A DNA stretch of 64,000 nt. Source: Lewinellaceae bacterium. Its GTDB lineage: Bacteria > Bacteroidota > Bacteroidia > Chitinophagales > Saprospiraceae. Under the pieces are notes generated by a model. It searched no databases. It saw only the letters and a list, made by a program, of their open reading frames with translations, and was not told the origin of the DNA. Location: the NCBI GenBank assembly GCA_020636135.1, contig JACJYK010000001.1, positions 124,001 to 188,000 on the forward strand, in the 5' to 3' direction. Position 1 is the stretch's first letter. Each line of letters begins with the position of its first letter. A program made the translations under genes and the position numbers. This document shows, piece by piece, positions 1 to 6,322 of the stretch.

Positions 1-217
1 TGTCATGCTGAGGCATCATCCAAACGAACTTGTGCTTACAGTGAAAGACAATGGCAGAGGAATCTCCAAGTCCGAGCTTGACCAGGAAAATCAATCCTTT
101 GGGTTGCGACTGATCCGTGACTTTGCGCGTAAACTGGAGGCTGAAATGGAAATCAGCAATCATGCGGGTACCTGGGTCGAGATGCATATTCGTAAATTCC
201 GCCTGTCCACCACGTGA
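1..217 (+). CDS. Sensor histidine kinase, C-terminal fragment (ATP-binding domain)
   Basis: This is the last ~72 residues of a histidine kinase whose beginning lies left of the window. The visible piece carries the G1 box DNGRG and the G2-like SFGLRLI motif of the HATPase_c fold, which bind ATP for autophosphorylation. The stop TGA overlaps the ATG of the following response regulator by one base (TGATG), so the two are almost certainly translationally coupled and form a two-component system. The input signal cannot be inferred because the sensor part is missing. Confidence 0.85.
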   Translation, partial: VMLRHHPNELVLTVKDNGRGISKSELDQENQSFGLRLIRDFARKLEAEMEISNHAGTWVEMHIRKFRLSTT

Positions 218-831
218 TGCGTATACTGATCGTAGAAGATGAACCGCTGATAGCCCGGGATATTGCGGGCGAACTGACCGAACAAGGCTATGAAGTGGTC
301 TCCGTGTGTCCGGACTATCCCGCGGCGGTAAGAGCCCTGACGCTTGAGCAGCCCGACTTCGCAGTCCTGGATATTCATCTTGGCAAGGGACCAGGAGGTC
401 TGGATCTGGCCACCTTAATCAATGAAACCCTCTTCATTCCATTTATCTTTCTCACTTCATACGCTGACAAGCCAACCATTGATAAAGCGAAATTTCGCTA
501 TCCAATGGCCTATCTGGTTAAGCCTTTCAATGGCGATGAACTGGTTGCGACTATAGAAGTGGCAGTGATGAATCATGCACGATACTTCCGGAAACGGGCA
601 ATCCCGATCGCGGTTCTCAATCAGGATTTAACCGATCCGGTAAGTCCCAGGGAATTTGAAGTTTTGAAAGATATGATCGAAGGGTTGACCAATCCTTTGA
701 TTGCTGCCAGACATTCCATCAGCCTGAGTACCGTCAAGACGCATATCAATCACCTGTTTGCCAAGCTTGATGTCCGCAATCGTGCAGAACTGTTGATCAA
801 AATGCGCGACTGGGACGAAAAAGAAACCTAG
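217..831 (+). CDS. Response regulator, REC + LuxR-type HTH
   Basis: A 204-residue response regulator. The N-terminal receiver domain (about 1-120) has the acidic pair E7/D8, the phospho-acceptor D52 in AVLDIHLG and the conserved lysine in LVKPF. The C-terminal part (about 140-200) has the LuxR/GerE helix-turn-helix signature (SPREFEVL...STVKTHINHLFAKLDVRNRAEL). It presumably receives phosphate from the kinase encoded just upstream and binds DNA. A GTG three bases upstream (214) could also start it. I prefer ATG 217 because of the TGATG overlap and the typical MRILIVEDE start. Its stop codon shares a CTAG tetranucleotide with the stop of the convergent gene. Targets are unknown. Confidence 0.9.
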   Translation: MRILIVEDEPLIARDIAGELTEQGYEVVSVCPDYPAAVRALTLEQPDFAVLDIHLGKGPGGLDLATLINETLFIPFIFLTSYADKPTIDKAKFRYPMAYLVKPFNGDELVATIEVAVMNHARYFRKRAIPIAVLNQDLTDPVSPREFEVLKDMIEGLTNPLIAARHSISLSTVKTHINHLFAKLDVRNRAELLIKMRDWDEKET

Positions 832-1013
832 GCGCTTTCATTTTTTGATTTATCATCACCCGCTTTTTTCCACCGCCCTGCCTCTTTCAGCGCTTTGCTG
901 ATGATCCATTCCAGCTGTCCATTGACACTGCGAAACTCGTCCGCAGCCCATTTTTCAATGGCTTCGTAGGTCTTGTCATCAATCCGAAGTACGAAATTTT
1001 TCTTTTTGGACAT
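828..1013 (-). CDS. Small ribbon-helix-helix (Arc-type) protein
   Basis: A 61-residue basic protein beginning MSKKKNFVLRIDDKTYEAIEKWAADE. The short beta strand FVLRID, two following helices and a lysine-rich tail match Arc/MetJ-type ribbon-helix-helix DNA-binding proteins. It lies 16 bp downstream of an SPFH/band-7 gene on the same strand, and to my knowledge this pairing recurs in other bacteria, so it likely belongs to that transcription unit. No toxin gene is adjacent, so an antitoxin role is not supported. The target is unknown. Its TAG stop overlaps the response-regulator TAG stop on the other strand. Confidence 0.75.
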   Translation of the reverse strand: MSKKKNFVLRIDDKTYEAIEKWAADEFRSVNGQLEWIISKALKEAGRWKKAGDDKSKNESA

Positions 1014-1029
1014 AAAGTCTCGGATCGGA

Positions 1030-1878
1030 TTAAGAATGCAGGGTTCCGGTATTAATTACCGGTGTGGCATCGCGGTCGGCACACAGGACAACCATCAGAT
1101 TGCTGACCATGGTGGCTTTTTTATCTTCATCCAGCTCGATGATCTCTTTTTTGGAAAGATCAGCCAGGGCCAGTTCGACCATGCTCACGGCTCCTTCCAC
1201 AATCTTATGTCTGGCAGCGACGATGGCTTCGGCTTGCTGGCGACGCAACATGGCATTGGCAATCTCAGGAGCATAGGCCAGGTATCCGATACGGGCTTCC
1301 ATCACTTCGATACCGGCAATGGCCAGCCGCTCTGCGATCTCATTTTCCAGGGTGTCATTGACTTCATTGACGCTGGAGCGTAAGGTGTGGGCTTCCGGCT
1401 CATCATCAAATGTATCGTACGAATAGTGCGATGCCAGTGTACGTACGGCAGCATCGGTTTGAACGCGGACAAAGGATTCATACTGATCCACCTCAAAGGC
1501 AGCTTTGTAGGTGTCTTTCACGCGCCAGACCAGGATTACATTGATGAGTATCGGGTTTCCTTTTTTATCGTTTACCTTGATGGTTTCGCTGTCGAAGTTG
1601 CGGGCACGCAGGGAGATCGACTGACGGGCATAAAAAGGATTGACCCAGAACAGACCATCCTTTTTCACGGTACCGACGTATTTGCCAAACAGGGTAAGCA
1701 CCTTGGATCCGTTGGGATAGATGAAGAAAAGTCCTTTAGCCAGGAAAATGAAGGCTACCATGCTGGTGACGATGCCAATCGGTTGTGCCATGATCAGAAA
1801 ATAGATGCCTGTTGCCAGTGCAGCTACCATCAGCACCAGGGCGAAATAGCCGGAAACGGGGTGATTTGATTTTTCCAT
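1030..1878 (-). CDS. SPFH/band-7 domain membrane protein (stomatin/slipin-like)
   Basis: A 282-residue protein. The first ~60 residues hold two hydrophobic segments (YFALVLMVAALATGIYFLIM and PIGIVTSMVAFIFLAKGLFF) that would anchor it in the membrane. The rest is a band-7/SPFH domain (TVKKDGLFWVNPFY, SISLRARNFDSETIKVNDKKGNPI, VWRVKDTYKAAFEVDQY) followed by a helical, probably coiled-coil region (AERLAIAGIEVMEARIGYLAYAPEIANAMLRRQQAEAIVAAR). SPFH proteins oligomerise in membrane microdomains and scaffold proteases or other partners. The specific partner is unknown here, apart from the small ribbon-helix-helix gene just downstream. The ATG at 1878 precedes the first membrane segment and is the natural start. 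Confidence 0.88.
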   Translation of the reverse strand: MEKSNHPVSGYFALVLMVAALATGIYFLIMAQPIGIVTSMVAFIFLAKGLFFIYPNGSKVLTLFGKYVGTVKKDGLFWVNPFYARQSISLRARNFDSETIKVNDKKGNPILINVILVWRVKDTYKAAFEVDQYESFVRVQTDAAVRTLASHYSYDTFDDEPEAHTLRSSVNEVNDTLENEIAERLAIAGIEVMEARIGYLAYAPEIANAMLRRQQAEAIVAARHKIVEGAVSMVELALADLSKKEIIELDEDKKATMVSNLMVVLCADRDATPVINTGTLHS

Positions 1879-2040
1879 TATGATATTAATTTGATATCAA
1901 TATAGTATAATTTCCGGAATTGCTGAGCTGGTTTTTCGATCAATGGATATATGACCTCGATATGTGTGTTATTTAAGTCGCGTTTTTTGGGCCAAGTGAT
2001 GTGTATTTCCTCGGTATCTTCGGCCGAAAGAAATACCACG

Positions 2041-2457
2041 ATGTCTTATCAGTTTGTTCAATGGGAGAAACCGTTCCAGCGTGTAGAAGATCTGATGGCC
2101 CTTTACGCTGATCCCTGGTGGACGCGGTCCAGGACAGTCGCTCAGGTGGAGACCATGCTGGTGCACTCCACCTATTTGTTTGGACTGGTAGAGGACCGGG
2201 ATGACCGCATGGTAGGCTTTGCACGGGTACTGTCGGATGGCGTTTTCCGGGGCATTTTGTTTGATGTGATCATCCATCCGGATTGTCAGGGTCAGGGACT
2301 GGGTCGTCAGTTAATGGATGGTGTTCTGCAGGCACCTTGCATCAGGGCCCTGGAGACGTTTGAATTGTATTGCAAACCGGAACATGTCGAATTGTACAGG
2401 AAGTTCAATTTTTATCCGGTCGCGCCGGGATTGCATTACCTGCGCTTGAAGAAATAA
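2041..2457 (+). CDS. GNAT-family N-acetyltransferase
   Basis: A 138-residue GNAT acetyltransferase that would transfer acetyl from acetyl-CoA to an amine of an unidentified substrate. The acetyl-CoA binding motif A is clear (FDVIIHPDCQGQGLGRQLMDGVL), and the C-terminal ELYCKPEHVELYRKFNFYPV is the usual motif B region. The reading frame is open up to 1951, but the family-like N-terminus MSYQFVQWEKP begins at ATG 2041, so I take that start. It stands alone between a minus-strand SPFH gene and a plus-strand membrane hydrolase. Confidence 0.85.
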   Translation: MSYQFVQWEKPFQRVEDLMALYADPWWTRSRTVAQVETMLVHSTYLFGLVEDRDDRMVGFARVLSDGVFRGILFDVIIHPDCQGQGLGRQLMDGVLQAPCIRALETFELYCKPEHVELYRKFNFYPVAPGLHYLRLKK

Positions 2458-2482
2458 CCTATTTTATTCATTTTGAGGATCC

Positions 2483-2520
2483 AAAATCTTAAATCACGAA
2501 TCCTTAAATCTTAAATCACT
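2483..2520 (+). repeat. Degenerate tandem repeat of ATCTTAAATCA
   Basis: Between the GNAT gene and the next CDS the sequence repeats ATCTTAAATCA twice, with a third partial copy (AATCCTTAAATC) between them. It is short, AT-rich and noncoding. Confidence 0.6.
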
Positions 2521-2525
2521 TCCTA

Positions 2526-3053
2526 TTGGCTTCAGCATTTGGACATGCATTTTTTGCCGGCACGGTTTCATTCTGGCCATCTTTTCAAAAGCTGGATAGC
2601 CGCACCAGGTGGCTGGGCGTTGCTTTCTCTGTAATCCCGGACCTGGATGTTATTGCTTTTCGGTTTGGTATCCCCTACGATCATGTACTCGGGCACCGGG
2701 GATTAACCCACTCGCTACTTTTCGCAGGTTTGCTGGCCTGGATGGCTGAGCGGTGGCTTTGGACCAACCACCAGCTTCGACGCTGGCTTTATCTGTTCAT
2801 CTGTATGGCTTCCCATGGTGTTCTCGATGCCCTTACCAATGGAGGACGGGGCGTTGCTTTTTTTGCACCAATATGGAATCAGCGTTACTTCTTCCCGTTC
2901 CGACCCATTCAGGTATCTCCCATTCATGCCGGGGCATTCTTCAGTGAGCGTGGTTTGCAGATATTGGTCAGCGAATGGTGGTGGATTGGCTCACCTTCGC
3001 TGATTTTACTACTCGTCCTGTGGGCCTTCCAATCAATAAGGTCCAAATCCTGA
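2526..3053 (+). CDS. Membrane-bound metal-dependent hydrolase (YdjM/DUF457-like)
   Basis: A 175-residue multi-pass membrane protein. The N-terminus (ASAFGHAFFAG), the acidic IPDLDVI and the HRGLTHSLLF motif are the metal-binding signature of the YdjM/LexA-regulated inner-membrane hydrolase family. Several hydrophobic helices follow, ending at IGSPSLILLLVLWAF. The only start giving the family-typical N-terminus is a TTG at 2526; no ATG is available there. The substrate is unknown. The gene stands alone, about 70 bp after the GNAT gene. Confidence 0.82.
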   Translation: MASAFGHAFFAGTVSFWPSFQKLDSRTRWLGVAFSVIPDLDVIAFRFGIPYDHVLGHRGLTHSLLFAGLLAWMAERWLWTNHQLRRWLYLFICMASHGVLDALTNGGRGVAFFAPIWNQRYFFPFRPIQVSPIHAGAFFSERGLQILVSEWWWIGSPSLILLLVLWAFQSIRSKS

Positions 3054-3166
3054 AACCGGGTTGTGCTTATCTGACCTCTAAATTTGACGTAGCTACCCCT
3101 CGGGTGTCCGGGATGAATTTCTGAAATTTGAGGGCAAATTCAAATTGATTACTTAAATGGAATCGG

Positions 3167-3547
3167 ATGAATACCATTGCTTATTTCGAAATTCAATCTT
3201 CCCAGCCTGAAAGAGAAGTTCATTTTTACAGCAAGGTATTTGGATGGACGATTGTAAAAGAAGATGGTTTACCGATCGAGTATTATCGCATCATAACGAC
3301 GGGTATCCCGGGAGCCATCTTAGCACGGCCGTCCTCTGTACCAGGACCGAATCAAGGCACCAATGCCTTTACTTGTTCGGTTGAGGTTGCAGATTTCGAT
3401 GCTTGTGCCCGGATTATATTAGAGAATGGAGGGCAGATAGCCTTGCCCAAGTTTGCTGTCCCGGGCAGGTGTTGGCAGGGTTATTTCCTGGATACCGACC
3501 ACAACGTTTTTGGCATCTTTGAAGTGGATGAAAACGCTGGTGCGTGA
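3167..3547 (+). CDS. VOC-family (glyoxalase/bleomycin-resistance-like) protein
   Basis: A 126-residue vicinal-oxygen-chelate protein. It has the paired beta-alpha-beta-beta-beta modules of the family: IAYFEIQSSQPEREVHFYSKVFGWTI in the first half and AFTCSVEVADFDACARIILENGGQI...GYFLDTDHNVFGIFE in the second. This class usually resembles CFP-30-like or glyoxalase-type enzymes, but the substrate cannot be read from sequence. The gene ends 13 bp before the convergent sigma-factor gene. Confidence 0.85.
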   Translation: MNTIAYFEIQSSQPEREVHFYSKVFGWTIVKEDGLPIEYYRIITTGIPGAILARPSSVPGPNQGTNAFTCSVEVADFDACARIILENGGQIALPKFAVPGRCWQGYFLDTDHNVFGIFEVDENAGA

Positions 3548-3560
3548 CCTTATTGCCCCA

Positions 3561-4823
3561 TCAATGGATTTGGTTTAAACGCTGTAACTTTTCGATATAC
3601 AGGCGGGTAGAAGCAGGGTGGCTGGTATACAGAAGCGCTTGTTCCAGTGCATCACGCGCTTTGTTAAAATCTTCCATGGCCTGGTAGTAGGCAGCCTTGA
3701 CAGCATGAAAATAGTGATGCTGATGCATGGCGGGTTCCTCCTCCAGGAAGGTGAGCAATTTTAATGCTTCCTGGTGACGATCCATTTGCATCAGTACCAC
3801 CACCTTATTGAGGCCCAGAACCGGCGAAGGCTGAACTTCTTCCATGATTTCATACAAATGCAGGATACGTGTCCAGTCGGTTTCAGCCAGCGATGAAGCG
3901 ATGCAATGCTGGCCCGAAATGGCAGCTTCCAGGTGATAGACGGATATCGGCTTGAAAGCCAGCGCTTGTTGCAGGTAATAATGTCCTTGCAGGATCAGGG
4001 GCTTACTCCAGGACTTACGATCCTGGTCTGCCAGTAAGATCAGCTCGTGATCCGTCGATGTGCGGCTTGCCAGCCGGGAGGCATGGTACGACATCAGCGC
4101 CATTAAAGCTGCCGTTTCACCCCTCCGGGTGCGGGGATGTTCCCATACCAGGTGGGTTAGACGCATCGCTTCGGCACATAGTTCCTGCCGGATGACCCAA
4201 TCGGGATGGCTGGCCTGGTAACCTTCATTGAATAACAGGTAGAACACCTTAAGTACCACCTGTAACCGGGTGGTAAGCTCCGGTCCGGCAGGGATGGACA
4301 TCACTACCTGGTTTTCCTGCAGGGCCTTTCTGGCCCGGTAGATGCGTTTCCGGATGGTTTCTTCCTGGGCTAACAATGCGCTGGCAATTTCATGGATACC
4401 AAAACCCGAAGCAATCTTCAGGGTCAGGGCAATCTGGTCTTCCACGGCGAGTGAAGGGTGACAGGTGGCGAAGAATAACTGCAGTTGCTGGTCGTGCAAT
4501 TCATCAGGGAGCGTCAGACCCGGAGGAGATTCCTGTTCTTCCTGAGCTTTTATGATTTGTGTTTGATGCGTCTGCCGTACCTTTTTTTTCCGGACCCAGT
4601 CGATGGCCCTTCGTTTGGCCACCTGCATCAACCAGGCTGCCGGCTCATCCGGGATGCCGGTGAAAGGCCACGTATGCAATGCCTGATAAAAGGCTTCCTG
4701 CACCAGATCTTCCGCTTCTTCCAGGCGGCCGACTCCGAGCATCCGCACCACTACGGCGATCATCTTTCCCGCTTCGTGACGGAAAAGATGATCAACCAGT
4801 GTATGCGAATGAGATCCGGACAT
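3561..4823 (-). CDS. ECF RNA polymerase sigma factor with C-terminal TPR-like extension (ECF42-type)
   Basis: A 420-residue ECF sigma factor. The sigma-2 region (EAEDLVQEAFYQALHTW...AWLMQVAKRRAIDWVRKKKV) and sigma-4 region (IASGFGIHEIASALLAQEETIRKRIYRARKAL) occupy the first ~180 residues. The remainder is the long helical DUF6596/TPR-like extension typical of the group often called ECF42, including the LNKVVVLMQMDR block. These sigma factors are normally encoded beside DGPF/YCII-domain proteins, and here one lies immediately upstream. The YCII stop TGA overlaps the ATG at 4823 (TGATG), which decides the start over the GTG at 4826. No anti-sigma gene is adjacent, and the extension is thought to regulate activity. 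Confidence 0.9.
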   Translation of the reverse strand: MSGSHSHTLVDHLFRHEAGKMIAVVVRMLGVGRLEEAEDLVQEAFYQALHTWPFTGIPDEPAAWLMQVAKRRAIDWVRKKKVRQTHQTQIIKAQEEQESPPGLTLPDELHDQQLQLFFATCHPSLAVEDQIALTLKIASGFGIHEIASALLAQEETIRKRIYRARKALQENQVVMSIPAGPELTTRLQVVLKVFYLLFNEGYQASHPDWVIRQELCAEAMRLTHLVWEHPRTRRGETAALMALMSYHASRLASRTSTDHELILLADQDRKSWSKPLILQGHYYLQQALAFKPISVYHLEAAISGQHCIASSLAETDWTRILHLYEIMEEVQPSPVLGLNKVVVLMQMDRHQEALKLLTFLEEEPAMHQHHYFHAVKAAYYQAMEDFNKARDALEQALLYTSHPASTRLYIEKLQRLNQIH

Positions 4824-5163
4824 CACATTTCCATCACTTCCCGTACTTCTACGCTCCCGCCCAGATGGAAATCCGGAAAACCTTTAGACAATTCGGCGGC
4901 TTCGGCCAATGAATTTGCCTTTACGATAAAATACCCGCCCACGATATCCTTGATCTCGGGAAAGGTCCGTCGGTAACCACTGCCGAAGGACCGCGGAGGG
5001 TTTTAGCTGCCGGAGAAAGAGGACGGCCTTCGATGTAAAGATCTTTGGCTTTGAGCTCATCAATCCAGGCAAACCATTTTCCCATCAGGTTTTGAATGTC
5101 ATCGGGTGATAGTCCTAATTGCTGGTAATCGGCTCCAATGAAAATGAACATGAACTCTTTCAT
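4823..5163 (-). pseudogene. YCII/DGPF-domain protein, frameshifted
   Basis: The first ~73 residues (MKEFMFIFIGADYQQLGLSP...) read as a normal YCII-related protein up to VVTDGPFP, then the frame runs into unrelated residues and a stop near 4921. Moving one frame restores the family sequence, EIKDIVGGYFIVKANSLAEA...FPDFHLGGSVEVREVMEM, ending in a TGA that overlaps the sigma-factor start. The total length of 341 nt is one base short of 114 codons, so a single base is missing near 4956-4963 (around CTCGGGAAA). These proteins are the usual partners of ECF42-type sigma factors. Either the gene is broken or the assembly has an error. The intact ends favour a recent event or an error. Confidence 0.85.
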
Positions 5164-5363
5164 AATCGTTTTTTTAATGGTTTTAAAATTAATCGATTTC
5201 TAACTAGTCGTTCCCGGAAGAAAGATTGGGACAGCCCGGCAACTTTTTTTTGTACTATTTTTTGAAAAAGATTTGATTGATCCTATAAAGTACCGCAGAT
5301 CAGGATCATCTTTTTTCCATCAAAAGAGCCCTATCTTGTCATCAGCAAAATGAACCAATCGAA

Positions 5364-5954
5364 ATGAACGATCTACACGCAATTGCCGTTTTCTGCGGAT
5401 CGAGCGCAGGAAATGATCCCGTCTACCGGGAGTCGGCTCAGGCTCTGGCTTACCAAATGGTGAAAAAGGAGATCCGTCTCATCTACGGGGGTGGAAATAT
5501 TGGATTAATGGGCATTATGGCCGATACGGTATTGGCTACCGGAGGAGAAGTTTACGGCGTAATTCCGGCATTTCTCAAAGAAAAGGAAGTGGCACACGGC
5601 AGCCTGAGCCAGCTTTTTGTGGTCGACACCATGCATACGCGCAAGTATAAGATCTTTGACCTTAGTGATGGTGTCATCGCCTTGCCGGGAGGATTTGGCA
5701 CCTTGGATGAATTGTTTGAAATGATCACCTGGGCTCAGCTGGGCCTCCATCAATTTCCGATCGGCATATTAAATACCCGCGGCTATTACGATCATATGAT
5801 ACGGCAAACCGACCATATGGTGGCAGAGGGATTTCTGAAGCCAATATTCCGTTCTATGCTGATCATCGAGGAAGATCCCGGAAAATTGTTGGCCAGGATG
5901 GCTGCTTATGAACCTCTGGGAACTGAAAAATGGATTCGCCCCGATCAGGCTTAA
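5364..5954 (+). CDS. LOG-family protein (TIGR00730; nucleotide 5'-monophosphate phosphoribohydrolase)
   Basis: A 196-residue Rossmann-fold protein with both family signatures. The GGGNIGLMG motif binds the phosphoribosyl moiety, and PGGFGTLDELFE carries the catalytic glutamates. Proteins of this family were once labelled lysine decarboxylases. Characterised members cleave AMP or cytokinin riboside monophosphates to a base and ribose 5-phosphate. The N-terminus AIAVFCGSSAGNDPVYRESA is typical, and ATG 5364 is the natural start. It is a single gene bounded by noncoding DNA on both sides. Confidence 0.9.
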   Translation: MNDLHAIAVFCGSSAGNDPVYRESAQALAYQMVKKEIRLIYGGGNIGLMGIMADTVLATGGEVYGVIPAFLKEKEVAHGSLSQLFVVDTMHTRKYKIFDLSDGVIALPGGFGTLDELFEMITWAQLGLHQFPIGILNTRGYYDHMIRQTDHMVAEGFLKPIFRSMLIIEEDPGKLLARMAAYEPLGTEKWIRPDQA

Positions 5955-6322
5955 TTCAATGATGTTCTGTAATCAAGTCTGTCTGCACCCCGGAATTAAT
6001 CTTCATTTCTGGAATATCCTAAAAGCAAAGACAAAAAAAAGCCCTGCCTGTGTGAACAAGCAGGGTTGTCGTGACTGGATACGACATTGGGTTGAGATAT
6101 AGGTTGTTCCAAAATTCTGTATCTCTATATGCATGAATGCATTTTAATGCATAAGGTAACCCAACAGCTAAGCAGATTTTGATAATCCCTAACCAAACAC
6201 CGGTAATTATCCATGAACCGGCAGAATCTCATCATGTACGAATAATTGGCTGCCGGTGCAATAATTCCCCCCAGTAGCTGCTATCTTACAGGTATTATCC
6301 TATCCGAAAAAATCGAAAAGGT
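5955..6322. other. Intergenic region with a hairpin and ATGCAT-rich stretch
   Basis: About 370 bp between the LOG gene and the S9 peptidase. It contains one hairpin next to an A-run (6033-6065) and a short stretch rich in ATGCAT/AATGCAT repeats (about 6129-6152). I see no ORF with a recognisable product, no tRNA and no clear TAnnTTTG promoter on either strand. Confidence 0.6.
6033..6065 (-). terminator. Possible minus-strand intrinsic terminator (orphan)
   Basis: A CCCTGC/GCAGGG stem (6042-6047 with 6060-6065, 12-nt loop) is preceded on the plus strand by eight A residues (6033-6040). Read on the minus strand this is a GC-rich stem followed by a U-tract. No minus-strand gene ends here, so it would only stop antisense or small-RNA transcription. 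Confidence 0.4.

Noticed and set aside
828..1013. Antitoxin of a toxin-antitoxin pair
   Set aside because: Ribbon-helix-helix fold fits antitoxins, but there is no toxin-sized partner; the neighbour is an SPFH membrane protein.
1951..2040. Extended N-terminus of the GNAT protein
   Set aside because: The extra 30 residues do not resemble the family, and the ATG at 2041 gives a standard start.
5908..6102. Short ORF across the end of the LOG gene
   Set aside because: It overlaps the LOG gene in another frame and runs through the hairpin; no family resemblance.
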